Source: Chloroflexota bacterium (GTDB taxonomy: Bacteria > Chloroflexota > Anaerolineae > Anaerolineales > UBA4823). Taken from it: DNA of 64,000 nt. Position 1 is the stretch's first letter; the number at the start of each line of letters is the position of its first letter. Below the pieces are notes generated by a model. It was not told where the DNA came from. It searched no databases and saw only the letters and a list, made by a program, of their open reading frames with translations. The DNA lies in assembly GCA_029265355.1 (NCBI GenBank), contig JAJUJL010000011.1, forward strand, positions 101,264 to 165,263. Direction: 5' to 3'. A program made the translations under genes and the position numbers. This document shows positions 1 through 8,728 of the stretch, piece after piece.

Positions 1-464
1 CGCAGCACCGCTGCCCCGTTGACCAGGATGCCCACAATGGCAAACAGCACCATGCCCTGGGCATTGGAATGCTGAGGATCAAGCAGGCGTGGCACGGCTT
101 CCGAGAGAATGACAACACCACCTACCAGCAGCACGAGGATGTTTAGCATCGCACCGAGCAGGGAAAAACGCCGGTAGCCGTACGAGAAGCGATTGTCCTT
201 GCCGCGACGCGAGTAGCGTTCCAGAAACCAAGCCATCCCCAACGAAACGCTGTCGCCCAGGTCGTGCACCGCGTCCGACAGGATCGCCATGCTGTTGGTC
301 CACAACCCGCCAATGATTTCAAATATGGTAAAAGCCAGGTTCAAGAAGAAAGCCGTGCGCAAGCTGTTGTTGGTATTGTGCGCATGGGCATGACCCTGCA
401 GGTGGCTATGAGGGTGCGAGTGCGTGAAGTTCGGTGCGTGAGAGTGCTCGTGTTGGTGTTCCAT
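1..464 (-). CDS. Cation diffusion facilitator (Zn/Co/Cd efflux), C-terminal part cut by window edge
   Basis: Membrane cation/proton antiporter of the CDF family. About 154 N-terminal residues are visible; the rest lies beyond base 1. The first 32 residues are a cytoplasmic histidine-rich tail (about 10 His, for example HSHPHSH and HAHAH), usual in CzcD/ZnT-like zinc transporters. TM1 follows with FEIIGGLWTNSMAILSDA, then TM2 with SDAVHDLGD. The H-x-x-x-D pair there is the family's intramembrane metal site and fits Zn2+ rather than Mn/Fe specificity (family knowledge). Two further helices are visible. The ATG at 464-462 overlaps the TGA of the upstream YigZ gene (TGATG), so the two are probably translationally coupled. 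Confidence 0.9.
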   Translation of the reverse strand, partial: MEHQHEHSHAPNFTHSHPHSHLQGHAHAHNTNNSLRTAFFLNLAFTIFEIIGGLWTNSMAILSDAVHDLGDSVSLGMAWFLERYSRRGKDNRFSYGYRRFSLLGAMLNILVLLVGGVVILSEAVPRLLDPQHSNAQGMVLFAIVGILVNGAAVL

Positions 465-1126
465 CAGGGTGCAACCTTGTATCTGAGCGGCAGGATAGTC
501 GCCGGGTTGGTCTCGATGATATCTACCCGTAGTTTATCACGCGACAGATCGCGCAGGGCAACTTGAAATGAGATCAGTCCTTCTGGACGAAAGCGGGCGG
601 TCACCGCCACCCGGGCAGCAAAATCCTGCTCCAGGATCACACCGCCATGTTCACCGGTCAGCAGGCGCACCTGCTCGTAATACGCATAAGGCATTTCGAT
701 AAAAACCGTATGGGTGAGGGTTTTTTCCGCCAGCGGTGTGACCGCCAGCACCGCCCGCACGGCATCGCTGTAGGCGCGCACCAGTCCGCCGGTACCCAGC
801 TTGGTGCCGCCGAAATAGCGCGTGACCACCACCACGGCATCGCCCAGCCCACTGCCCTGCAGCACCGCCAACACCGGGCGCCCTGCTGTGCCGGATGGCT
901 CACCGTCGTCGCTGCAGTGCGTGATCAGCGAGGCGCCGTGCCCGATCACGAAAGCTGGCACGTTGTGCGTGGCATCCGGGTGTTCCTGGCGTACCGCCGC
1001 AATAAAGAGGCGCGCTTCCTCTACACTGAATGCCGGCCCCAGCGTGGCAATGAAGCGCGAGTTTATCACCAGGATCTCCGTCTGGGCTCGCGCTGCGGGA
1101 ATCAGGCGCTCTGCGTCTCCAGTCAT
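464..1126 (-). CDS. YigZ/IMPACT family protein
   Basis: A 220-residue protein of the YigZ/UPF0029 (IMPACT) family, usually about 205-215 residues. The hallmark segment is RYFGGTKLGTGGLVRAY at about residues 105-121, with the earlier SDDGEPSGTAGRPVL. The N-terminal half is the IMPACT domain; the C-terminal half is the ferredoxin-like domain of unknown function. The yeast and mammalian relative inhibits GCN2 signalling; the bacterial role is unsettled. It overlaps the CDF gene downstream and lies directly behind azlD. Start chosen at the ATG 1126, just inside the family's normal length. Confidence 0.92.
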   Translation of the reverse strand: MTGDAERLIPAARAQTEILVINSRFIATLGPAFSVEEARLFIAAVRQEHPDATHNVPAFVIGHGASLITHCSDDGEPSGTAGRPVLAVLQGSGLGDAVVVVTRYFGGTKLGTGGLVRAYSDAVRAVLAVTPLAEKTLTHTVFIEMPYAYYEQVRLLTGEHGGVILEQDFAARVAVTARFRPEGLISFQVALRDLSRDKLRVDIIETNPATILPLRYKVAP

Positions 1127-1127
1127 T

Positions 1128-1457
1128 TCAACCTCTCCATAGTCCGCCTGCCAGGCGCAGCAGCCACAGAGCCGCCATACCCACCGCCACGGTCAGCACC
1201 GCATTTTTGGTGCGCCAGGCGACCAGGGCTGCCAGCAACCCCGCCAGGAAGCGTTCGTTACCCAGCGAAACATTTAGCCGCCCCGCTGTCATAAACACTT
1301 CAGGGAAGACGATCGCTGTCAACACCGCCGGCGGCACGAAACGCAAGGCGCGCAACACCCACTCTGGCGCCCGCAGCCTGCCCATCATGAAGATAAACGA
1401 CAGGCGCATGGCGAAAGTCAGGCCTCCCAATATTAGCATCACCAGCCAGATGTTCAT
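1128..1457 (-). CDS. azlD: AzlD family branched-chain amino acid transport subunit
   Basis: Small membrane protein of 109 residues, the usual AzlD size, with four hydrophobic segments and the typical pattern GGLTFAMRLSF followed by LRFVPPAVLTAIVFPE. It partners AzlC in export of branched-chain amino acids (shown for azlCD/ygaZH relatives). The open frame runs upstream to 1715, but the ATG at 1457 gives the family N-terminus and overlaps azlC by 4 bases (ATGA-type), the normal arrangement for this pair. The longer frame is only azlC read in another frame. Confidence 0.88.
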   Translation of the reverse strand: MNIWLVMLILGGLTFAMRLSFIFMMGRLRAPEWVLRALRFVPPAVLTAIVFPEVFMTAGRLNVSLGNERFLAGLLAALVAWRTKNAVLTVAVGMAALWLLRLAGGLWRG

Positions 1458-2170
1458 GCTCGCTTCTCCAGCAGCATGCCCGTCCCCACCCCCACCAGCG
1501 CTGCCAGCATCAGTCCTAGCTTGAAAGGCAGGGCGTAACCTACCAGCGCCGCCAGGCCGGCCGCCAGCGCTGCGGCAATCGAGGGGCGATCGCGCAGCGC
1601 CGGTATCACCAGGGCAATGAAGGTCAGTGATAGGGTGAAGTCCAAAGACCAGTTCTCTGGCACCTGCGCTCCCATGAACACGCCTGCCGCCGTGCTGAGC
1701 TGCCAGGTGCTCCACAGCGCCAGCCCCGCACCCAGCGTATGCCAGTGGCGGTGGTTCGGGTAATTAGCAGATACTCCCATCTTGAGATCAGCAGAGCGGC
1801 CTGCCTGCTGGTGCAGGATGGCTACCGCATACGCCTCGTCAGTCAGCAGGTAGGCCAGCAGCAGCTTCCAACGCAGCGGCAGCGCCTTCAAATAGGGCGC
1901 CATCGAGGCGCTGTACAGCATGTGGCGCAGGTTGAGGATCGCTCCGGTCAGTATGATCACCCCTGCCGGCGCCAGCCCCGCATAAAGTTGGGCTGTGATA
2001 AACTGCGCCGAGCCAGCAAAGACAATCGCTGACATAGACTGCGCTTCGAATGGTGAAAGCCCTGCTGAGATTGCCAACACGCCATAAATGACTCCAAAAG
2101 GTATCACGCCCGCCAGTATGGGCAACTCTTCCCCCACACCTCTCAAAAATTCCGATCGAGCAGGGATCAT
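1454..2170 (-). CDS. azlC: AzlC family branched-chain amino acid permease
   Basis: A 238-residue multi-pass permease, large partner of AzlD. Family features: N-terminal AGVIPFGVIYGVLA, the conserved FAGSAQFITAQL near residue 52, and LTDEAYAVA in the middle. The frame is open to 2482, but ATG 2170 matches the family N-terminus. That ATG lies one base after the TGA of the DUF2817 gene (2172-2174) and has a GGCGGTGAG-like ribosome site. The gene is therefore the third member of a run YfcC - DUF2817 - azlC - azlD - yigZ - CDF on the minus strand, a peptide/amino-acid handling neighbourhood. Confidence 0.9.
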   Translation of the reverse strand: MIPARSEFLRGVGEELPILAGVIPFGVIYGVLAISAGLSPFEAQSMSAIVFAGSAQFITAQLYAGLAPAGVIILTGAILNLRHMLYSASMAPYLKALPLRWKLLLAYLLTDEAYAVAILHQQAGRSADLKMGVSANYPNHRHWHTLGAGLALWSTWQLSTAAGVFMGAQVPENWSLDFTLSLTFIALVIPALRDRPSIAAALAAGLAALVGYALPFKLGLMLAALVGVGTGMLLEKRA

Positions 2171-2171
2171 C

Positions 2172-3404
2172 TCACCGCCGGGCTTCACGAGCAGAGAAAA
2201 ATCCCTCGGATTGCAAAATACCCTGTATCGCCTGGCGTGCGTCGGCAATAGCCTTGGCCTGCCAGCGAGCCTCTTGCGGGAAGAACAGCTCGCGAAATTC
2301 GCGCGCCACGTAGTCGCGCAGCCGGGGATAAAAAGCCCCGTAGTGATACACCTGATTCTCGAAGATCTCGGCGCGCAGGCTGCGCAGCATCCCCCACAGC
2401 GATGACCCCAGCGTGCCGAATTCGAAGGCGGTGGCATACAGACCTTTATCCGGAAACTCTTCCTGCACCAACTGGTAAACAAAATCGATCATATCGCCCC
2501 GTATCTGGTAGAACTCGCTGCTGCCGCTGCGCACTACCCGTGGGTATTGCATTTGCTGCACGAACCATTCTGGCGGTCGAGGATCCAGGGGCGAATTGAC
2601 CAGCGTCATCTGGTAGCGCGGCCCGTACCCGGTGTGCAAATCCAGGTGCAGGATCTGGTCGTACAGCTCAAAATGCTCGCGGTACAGGTCGATCAGCAAG
2701 CGCGTCTCCTGTTGGTGGCTCGAGCCGCAGTAATAGATGCCCTGCGGATCGTGATCCTGCCCTTGCAGGGTGGAATCCACCAGCCTTCTCACCCCCAGCA
2801 CCGCCAAAGATCGCGCCAGCCCGCTGAAAAAGCGCAGGTTGCCTTGCAGGCGGCTGCGCAGCTCGTTTTTGGGATTCAAAAAATCGGAAAGCAGCGCATA
2901 ATCTGGATTATTGGCGCTGCAGCCTGGCTGTTCTGGTTCAGCCAGCGAATCTTTGGGCGCGCTCGCGATCCAGATAAAGTTGCGATTCAAGTCGACATTG
3001 GCCTGGTTCACCCGGCGCCAGTGCTTCATTCCCCACGGATTGATGGCGTGGATCAGCAGTAAGCCGGTTCGCTCCGGCTGAAGGCGTGGCAAATACTCAT
3101 CCAACAACACCTGCAGTATGGCCGCGCCGACATAGGCTTCGATGCCATGCTCGCCCAAAGTCATCACCAACAGCCGGTCATTGCGCTTGCGCCCGTGGGC
3201 CGCGATCCAATCGATGGTCAGCTCTTCGTCGCCTTCCAGGCGATAGAATTGGAGGCGCGCCTGGGGCCAAAATTGTTTGATCTTATCCAGGTTGCGACGG
3301 AAGCGCGCTCGCGAGCCCTCGTAGCTGCGTGGGAAGAGCGCCGGGATGCGCGTTGGCGAAATCTGGTAGACGATGTCCGAGTCGCTAGAAAGGCCCATAT
3401 CCAA
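2172..3404 (-). CDS. DUF2817 / M14-like zinc carboxypeptidase
   Basis: A 410-residue protein resembling the DUF2817 branch of the M14 metallocarboxypeptidase fold. The zinc pair is seen as GEHGIE (H-x-x-E, near residue 84), the substrate-binding Asn-Arg as NVDLNRNF, and the third zinc ligand in LDLHTGYG. A late ATAFEFGTLGS carries the expected general-base Glu. No signal peptide is evident, so it is probably cytosolic. Substrate unknown. It overlaps the permease gene upstream by 20 bases and runs straight into azlC, which suggests a role in peptide or amino-acid turnover (inference). Confidence 0.8.
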   Translation of the reverse strand: MDMGLSSDSDIVYQISPTRIPALFPRSYEGSRARFRRNLDKIKQFWPQARLQFYRLEGDEELTIDWIAAHGRKRNDRLLVMTLGEHGIEAYVGAAILQVLLDEYLPRLQPERTGLLLIHAINPWGMKHWRRVNQANVDLNRNFIWIASAPKDSLAEPEQPGCSANNPDYALLSDFLNPKNELRSRLQGNLRFFSGLARSLAVLGVRRLVDSTLQGQDHDPQGIYYCGSSHQQETRLLIDLYREHFELYDQILHLDLHTGYGPRYQMTLVNSPLDPRPPEWFVQQMQYPRVVRSGSSEFYQIRGDMIDFVYQLVQEEFPDKGLYATAFEFGTLGSSLWGMLRSLRAEIFENQVYHYGAFYPRLRDYVAREFRELFFPQEARWQAKAIADARQAIQGILQSEGFFSAREARR

Positions 3405-4836
3405 TCCAAACCGCTAATGCCAGGAAGAGTACGGTGATAAGTATAATCAAAAACCACAGTTTCAGTGTCCAACGCAGCCATTTTGGGTAGCTGACCACGG
3501 TCAGCCCCAAAGCAATCAAGAGCACCGGATTGGTGGGGTAAGCCAGGTTGGAAAAACCATCTCCGAAGCAGTAGGCGGTCACCGCCACCTGGCGTGTGAC
3601 GCCTACCAGGTCTGCCAGTGGCAGCAAGATGGGCATGAGCAGGAACGCCTTCGCTGATCCAGAACCAATGAAGAATTCGATGCCCAGCGCCACCAAGTAG
3701 ATCAGTATCGAGGCCGCGAACGGGCTGGCGCTGGAAATGGCTCTCGCCGCCTGGTGCAGGATCGTGTCCAGCACGCCCCCCGAAGCCACGATGTGCTTGA
3801 CGCTGGCCGCCATCAGGATCAGCGGCACCGCCGGCAGTATACCGAGCAGACCACCCCGCGCCGCGGCCCATACAGCGCGCCCGGGAGTACCCGAGAGGAA
3901 ACCCGCCCCCAACCCACCAGCAAAAAACAGCAGCCCGACCAGGGGCAGTGAAACCGCCGACAAGGCGGGTACAAACGGCGAGCCAATCAGCACCAGCACT
4001 ATCAAAGTGAGCGCCGTCGCCAGCCACAGGCTCGCCCGCAGGGGGTGGGGGCTGTTTATTGGCTGATCCTCCAACTTGTTCAGAGAGTACTTCTCGCGTT
4101 CGGGTTGATCTTCGGTATATACAGGCGAGTATTCGGGGCGGCGCTCGATACGCCGGGCATAGCCCACCAGAAAATGAGCGAACACGCCGTACACCACCGC
4201 AAAGATCAACAGTCGCAGCCCTGCCCCCGAAAACAGGGGCAGCCCTGCCAAGCGCTGCGCCACGCCCAGGGTAAATGGGTTGGTCACCGCCGCCGAAAAC
4301 CCCATGTTGGTCGCCAGGATGCTCATTCCCAGGCCCACCAGCGCATCCCACCCCAAGGAATACGACAGAGCGATCATCACCGGCACCAAAGGTATCACTT
4401 CTTCGAAGATGCCAAAAAACGCCCCAATCGACATGAAGAACAGCGAGACCAATAGCAGGAGCAGATATTTTCGCACCCCAAAGCGCTTCAAAATGCCCGC
4501 CAGCGCTGCCCGAATCAGCCCAGTGCGTTCCAACACAGCAAAGGACGCCCCCACCAGCAGTAAAAACACGATGATGACGATGATCGTCGCCCCATCTGGG
4601 CCTGCCAGCACCTCCAGCGGCGCGGTCAACCAACGCCAGGCCGGATAATCCGGACGCTCAACCACCTGGTAAGACTGGGGGTCGATCACCTCCCGACCAT
4701 CCAATGTCGCCCGCTGGTAACTACCTGCTGGCAGCCAGCGCGTCAGCATTCCGGCTGCCAGCATCAATGCCAGCAGAATTGCCAGCGATTGGAGAAAGGC
4801 TCTTGTGCTGATCTGGGCGCCCGCTTTCTCTGGCAT
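3385..4836 (-). CDS. YfcC family / ArcD-like amino acid permease
   Basis: A 483-residue polytopic membrane protein of the YfcC/ion-transporter superfamily (C4-dicarboxylate and arginine/ornithine antiporter relatives). About 12 hydrophobic segments are visible. The first helix is followed by a periplasmic loop containing LPAGSYQRATLDGREVI, typical of YfcC proteins. TNPFTLGVAQRLAGLPLFSGAGLR in the middle and SGSAKAFLLMPILLPLADL near the C-terminus are also typical. A 471-residue frame in the other phase (3218-4633) is a shadow. Start ATG 4836 has an AGGAG-like site upstream. First gene of the minus-strand amino-acid run. Confidence 0.85.
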   Translation of the reverse strand: MPEKAGAQISTRAFLQSLAILLALMLAAGMLTRWLPAGSYQRATLDGREVIDPQSYQVVERPDYPAWRWLTAPLEVLAGPDGATIIVIIVFLLLVGASFAVLERTGLIRAALAGILKRFGVRKYLLLLLVSLFFMSIGAFFGIFEEVIPLVPVMIALSYSLGWDALVGLGMSILATNMGFSAAVTNPFTLGVAQRLAGLPLFSGAGLRLLIFAVVYGVFAHFLVGYARRIERRPEYSPVYTEDQPEREKYSLNKLEDQPINSPHPLRASLWLATALTLIVLVLIGSPFVPALSAVSLPLVGLLFFAGGLGAGFLSGTPGRAVWAAARGGLLGILPAVPLILMAASVKHIVASGGVLDTILHQAARAISSASPFAASILIYLVALGIEFFIGSGSAKAFLLMPILLPLADLVGVTRQVAVTAYCFGDGFSNLAYPTNPVLLIALGLTVVSYPKWLRWTLKLWFLIILITVLFLALAVWIGYGPF

Positions 4837-4860
4837 GCTTGCAGTCTCCTGAGTTGAAAT

Positions 4861-6840
4861 CTATGCCGGGCTGGTTTCCGTGCTCTTCTCGCGACTGAAC
4901 TGAGTCTCGTACAATCCGGCGTATAAACCGCCCAACCTGAGCAGTTCTTCATGCGTACCGCGTTCCACGATCTGGCCGCGATCCATCACCAGGATCAGGT
5001 CTGCCGCCAGCACCGTGCTCAGCCGGTGGGCGATAACGATGCTGGTGCGCCCCGCCATCACTCGTTTTAGCGCCTCCTGGATCAGCAGCTCCGACTCGCT
5101 GTCCAGGTGACTGGTGGCTTCATCCAGGACCAGGATGCGCGGGTCTTTCAGTATCACCCGCGCCAGGGCAATGCGCTGCTTTTCACCACCGCTCAAGCGA
5201 TAGCCTCGCTCACCCACCACGGTATCATAGCCATCGGGCAGCCCCATAATGAAATCGTGGATGTTTGCAGCCCGGGCAGCCGCTTCCAGCTCTTGCTGCG
5301 TGGCATCCAGGCGGGCGTAGAGCAGGTTAGTGCGGATGGTATCATGAAAGAGATGCGTTTCCTGAGTCACCATGCCAATCTGCGCCGCCAGCGATTCCAG
5401 GCTGAGATCGCGCAGGTCATGCCCATCCAACAGAATTCTACCGCTGCTCGGATCATACAGGCGAGGTATCAAGTAGGTCAGCGTAGTTTTCCCTGCCCCG
5501 CTGGGGCCAACCAGGGCAATCAACTGCCCCGGCTCCACCCGGAACGAGATCGCTTCCAGCGCCGTTTCACGCGCCTGGCTGCGGGCAGGCATTTCGCCTC
5601 CAGATGCGCCATCTCCGCCTGCGGAGATTCCGCCCCTTTCCCGCGCGCTCTGCTCACCGGAGAGCACCGCAGTGATCGCCTCCACCTGCCCGTAGCGCCG
5701 CACCGAACTGAGCAGGTATTTCTCATCGACCGTATAGCGAAAAGTGACGTTTTCGAATTCCAGTTCGCCGCGCACGCTCTGGATGCGCAGCGCATTCTCC
5801 TTTTCCGGAATGTCCTGGGGCAGGTCGATCACCTCAAAAACACGCTCAAAGCTGACAATGGAGGTGGCAAATTCCACCGGCGCGGAGGCCAGTCCCTGCA
5901 GCGCTGAGTACAGGCTGGTCAGGTAGGCGCCAAAGGCCACAATGGTGCCCACCGTAAACACCTGCTGGATGGCCAGGTAACCGCCGATGCCGTACACCAG
6001 CGCTGTGCCGATGGCGCTCAAAAAGCCAACAATGACAAAGAACAGCGTGCCGACGACAGCTCGCCGGATGCCGATATCGCGCACCGCTCTAGCACGGTCT
6101 TGAAAACGCGCCACTTCGGTCGGCATGCGTCCAAACAGCTTGACCAGCAGCGCGCCGCCGATGTTCAGAGTTTCGTTCATCATCGCATTCATGCGCGCGT
6201 TGGCGTCCATTGCCTGGCGAGCGATATCGCGCAGCCGCACGCCCAGCTTTTGGGCAGCCAGGATGAAAAGCGGCAGGATCAAAATGCTTAGCAGCGTCAG
6301 GCGCCACTCCAGCGCCAGCATCACTGCCAGAACAGCCGCGCCCTGCACCAGATTGGTGATGATGCCCACGATTGTGTTGCTGATGGCATTTTGTGCCCCG
6401 ACAACATCGTTGTTCAGGCGGCTCATCAGCTCGCCCACCCTGGTGTTGGTGAAGAAACGCAGCGACATGCGTTGTAAGCGAGTGTACAGAGCGACTCTCA
6501 AGTCGAAGATCACACCCTCGCCAATGCTGGCGTTCAGACTGCGCTGGATGACATTCAGACCCCCACCCAAAGCCGGAATGAACAGCAGCGCCGACGCCAA
6601 CCAGCCGAGCCGGTTCACCTGCCCTTGTGGGATGGTGTTATCAATCAGTTCCCGCAAGATCAAGGGCGTGAGCAGTGTCAATCCCGAAGACAGCAGAATG
6701 ACCAGCAATAATCCAACGATGCGCCCGGTGTATGGCCGCGAATAGCTCAGCACTCGCCGCAGCAGCGCCCAGGTGACGTGCGGCTTCTCGTCGCCGGCGC
6801 GCAGGTAACTCCAAATACCTCCACCATGAAAACCCATCAT
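4861..6840 (-). CDS. ABC exporter, fused membrane and ATPase domains
   Basis: A 659-residue half-transporter of the MsbA/MDR type. Six membrane helices lie within residues 35-330. The ATPase follows with Walker A GPSGAGKTT, Q-loop QETHLFHD, signature LSGGEKQ, Walker B ILVLDEATSHLD and switch His IVIAHRLS, so it should be active. Unusual: about 50 extra residues separate the first NBD strand (ELEFENVTFRYTV) from the strand before Walker A (ALEAISFRVEPGQ). The insert contains the low-complexity stretch RERGGISAGGDGASGGEMP. Substrate cannot be told. Transcribed divergently from the hydrolase gene at 7012. Confidence 0.88.
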   Translation of the reverse strand: MMGFHGGGIWSYLRAGDEKPHVTWALLRRVLSYSRPYTGRIVGLLLVILLSSGLTLLTPLILRELIDNTIPQGQVNRLGWLASALLFIPALGGGLNVIQRSLNASIGEGVIFDLRVALYTRLQRMSLRFFTNTRVGELMSRLNNDVVGAQNAISNTIVGIITNLVQGAAVLAVMLALEWRLTLLSILILPLFILAAQKLGVRLRDIARQAMDANARMNAMMNETLNIGGALLVKLFGRMPTEVARFQDRARAVRDIGIRRAVVGTLFFVIVGFLSAIGTALVYGIGGYLAIQQVFTVGTIVAFGAYLTSLYSALQGLASAPVEFATSIVSFERVFEVIDLPQDIPEKENALRIQSVRGELEFENVTFRYTVDEKYLLSSVRRYGQVEAITAVLSGEQSARERGGISAGGDGASGGEMPARSQARETALEAISFRVEPGQLIALVGPSGAGKTTLTYLIPRLYDPSSGRILLDGHDLRDLSLESLAAQIGMVTQETHLFHDTIRTNLLYARLDATQQELEAAARAANIHDFIMGLPDGYDTVVGERGYRLSGGEKQRIALARVILKDPRILVLDEATSHLDSESELLIQEALKRVMAGRTSIVIAHRLSTVLAADLILVMDRGQIVERGTHEELLRLGGLYAGLYETQFSREKSTETSPA

Positions 6841-6868
6841 TTACCTCACAATCTCACTGGTGAAGAGT

Positions 6869-6897
6869 ACTTTAACCGATGTCTTTGAAAATTGCAA
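6869..6897 (-). promoter_or_regulatory. Candidate promoter of the ABC exporter gene
   Basis: On the minus strand TTGCAA (-35) and TAAAGT (-10) are separated by 17 bases, about 30 bases ahead of the ATG at 6840. Fair rather than strong match to the sigma-70 consensus. Confidence 0.4.
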
Positions 6898-6913
6898 CTG
6901 CTCGAACGAGCAG
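6898..6913. promoter_or_regulatory. Perfect inverted repeat, possible operator
   Basis: CTGCTCG-AA-CGAGCAG, two perfect 7-base arms, in the 171-base space between the divergent exporter (minus) and hydrolase (plus) genes. It directly abuts the -35 of the exporter promoter. The spacing fits a dimeric repressor site, but no regulator gene is adjacent. A short transcript hairpin is the alternative. Confidence 0.35.
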
Positions 6914-7011
6914 GCTATCCTGAAGTTAATTTCATCCTGGGCAACTCTCTCCCTGTAGAAACCATCATCGGGTACAATAAATCTAACCATTCTCATCCGA
7001 CAAGGTAAATT

Positions 7012-7830
7012 ATGCCCGCACGCAAACTCCTGACACGCATTTTGATGACCATTGGCGTTCTTCTGGCTTTATTGGTGCTGGCAATATTTGGCATCATCGC
7101 CTTCGACTCTTTCTTCCCTGCCCAGCGCGTCTCCGACATCGCCAATGTCACCTTCAACGGGCCAGACGGGGTCACCCTGCAAGGCTATTACGTCCAGCCT
7201 GCCGGGGAGGGGCCCTTCCCCGCTATCCTGATGGTGCACGAGTTTTTCGGCTTGAACGAAGACATCATCAAAAAAGCCGACCTGTTGGCCGAGCAAGGCT
7301 ACGTTGTGCTGGCTGCCGACGCCTACCGCGGCAACACCACCCGCCTGATCCCGCGCGCCATCTGGCTGGTGCTCAGCACGCCCAGCGAGCGCGTCAGCGC
7401 CGACTTGCAGTCAGCCTTTCGCTACCTGGCGGAACTGCCCCAGGTGGATGCCCAAAGGATCGGCACGGTGGGCTTTTGCTTTGGCGGCACGCAGGTCATG
7501 CGCCTGGCGACGGTGCTTCCCGATGTGGCTGCCACGGTCATCTTCTACGGCAGCGGCCCCATCACCGACCCGGCTGCCTTGGGTGTCATGGATCAGGGCG
7601 GGCCGGTGCTTGGCATTTATGGAGAGAACGATCAAAGCATTCCCCTCGACCAGGTGCGCGGTTTCGAGCTGGCCATGCAAGCCCGCGGTGTTGAAAACCG
7701 GGTGACCATCTATCCAGGCGTGGGGCATGCCTTCGTCAACAGCCAGACGCTCGCCCAACCCGGCCCGGCGCAGGAGGCCTGGATTGAGATGCTCAATTTC
7801 CTGAACCAGCAGCTCAAGCCCAGCTTATAG
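7012..7830 (+). CDS. Dienelactone hydrolase family protein, membrane-anchored
   Basis: A 272-residue alpha/beta hydrolase. One N-terminal hydrophobic helix (residues about 8-32) serves as signal anchor, so the enzyme probably faces the outside. Catalytic triad of the DLH type: nucleophile Cys in GTVGFCFGG, Asp in ENDQSIPLD and His in GVGHAF. The oxyanion-side glutamate motif is VHEFFGLNE. Substrate unknown; family members cleave lactones or esters. An upstream TACAAT (6973-6978) could be its -10. The stop lies only 4 bases from the stop of the convergent gene at 7835. Confidence 0.88.
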   Translation: MPARKLLTRILMTIGVLLALLVLAIFGIIAFDSFFPAQRVSDIANVTFNGPDGVTLQGYYVQPAGEGPFPAILMVHEFFGLNEDIIKKADLLAEQGYVVLAADAYRGNTTRLIPRAIWLVLSTPSERVSADLQSAFRYLAELPQVDAQRIGTVGFCFGGTQVMRLATVLPDVAATVIFYGSGPITDPAALGVMDQGGPVLGIYGENDQSIPLDQVRGFELAMQARGVENRVTIYPGVGHAFVNSQTLAQPGPAQEAWIEMLNFLNQQLKPSL

Positions 7831-7834
7831 CGCC

Positions 7835-8554
7835 TTAAAACAGGTCAAACGGCTCGGGGTTTCCGGCCATCAAATTAGTCAAGATCATCATCTCGCGATC
7901 CTGGATGGCCAGGGCGAAGCGGCGCACGCTTTTCATTGGCTGGAAAGCGCGATAGCCGCGCCACAAAAAATCGTACAGCTCATCCCACCCGGCGCGGTCG
8001 GCTGGCAAGCGCGCCAGGCGCAGCGTCATCCCCACCAACGGCAGGCGCGTTGCGCCGCCAATCTCCAGCACAAGCGCCACCAAGCGGGCAATCTGCCGCT
8101 GACGCTCCTCATAATTATCGCAGAGGCGGTAAGCCTGGGAATACATCTCCGCCGTAATCTCATCTTTCATTCCCAACTGTCCCACCAGCGCCTCCAGCAG
8201 CTTCAAATCCAGGGTATGGCTCATCTGGTTCAAATCCAGCGAGTCTTTCAGCGTGCGCAGCATGGAAGCTGGCAAGTAGCGCGACAGCAGCTCATACAGT
8301 CGGTGAAAATCCAGGTCGCGCTGGCTGAAATCTTTGACGCCGTAGATATCGCTCAGGAAGAATTCACACGCCTGGCAGTAATGGGGGTCTGCCAGGAAAT
8401 CAGCGTAGGTGCGGCGCAGGCGCGCTGACTGGAAAGCGCGCAGTATCGCCAGTTTGGGATCGAGGGAGATGGATGCGGCGCGCTGGCGTTGGGCGTCGCG
8501 GCTGCGCTGCAAGTCGAAGAGGGCGCGCAAGAGGTCGGGTGATTCCGGAGGCAT
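7835..8554 (-). CDS. Uncharacterised conserved protein (FFLSDIYG motif)
   Basis: A 239-residue soluble, mostly helical protein that I do not recognise by function. It contains the segment CQACEFFLSDIYGVKDFSQRD at about residues 58-78, a motif I recall from a family of uncharacterised bacterial proteins. There are no signal peptide, membrane segments or catalytic motifs. Start ATG 8554 is preceded by a weak purine stretch. Convergent with the hydrolase and divergent from hpt. Confidence 0.6.
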   Translation of the reverse strand: MPPESPDLLRALFDLQRSRDAQRQRAASISLDPKLAILRAFQSARLRRTYADFLADPHYCQACEFFLSDIYGVKDFSQRDLDFHRLYELLSRYLPASMLRTLKDSLDLNQMSHTLDLKLLEALVGQLGMKDEITAEMYSQAYRLCDNYEERQRQIARLVALVLEIGGATRLPLVGMTLRLARLPADRAGWDELYDFLWRGYRAFQPMKSVRRFALAIQDREMMILTNLMAGNPEPFDLF

Positions 8555-8643
8555 GCTGGGGAGGGTAACACGAGGGGAGGGGGTTTGTCAAATTGGATCG
8601 ACAGACTCAATCACTGCATGAAGACAATGGATGAGATTTTTGC

Positions 8644-8673
8644 TTGCAAGCTTGCGGCATTCTCTCGTACAAT
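8644..8673 (+). promoter_or_regulatory. Candidate hpt promoter
   Basis: TTGCAA (8644-8649) and TACAAT (8668-8673), spacer 18 bases, on the plus strand about 56 bases ahead of the hpt start. A plausible sigma-70 site; the only clear one in this gap. Confidence 0.5.
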
Positions 8674-8728
8674 AGGATCGTTGATATTTCAACCTCATCC
8701 ACAATGCTCTCTCACAAAGGAGCCACCC

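Noticed and set aside
3218..4633. 471-codon frame in another phase of the YfcC permease gene
   Set aside because: Gly/Trp/Arg-rich translation without family motifs; the permease frame covers it with 12 clear helices.
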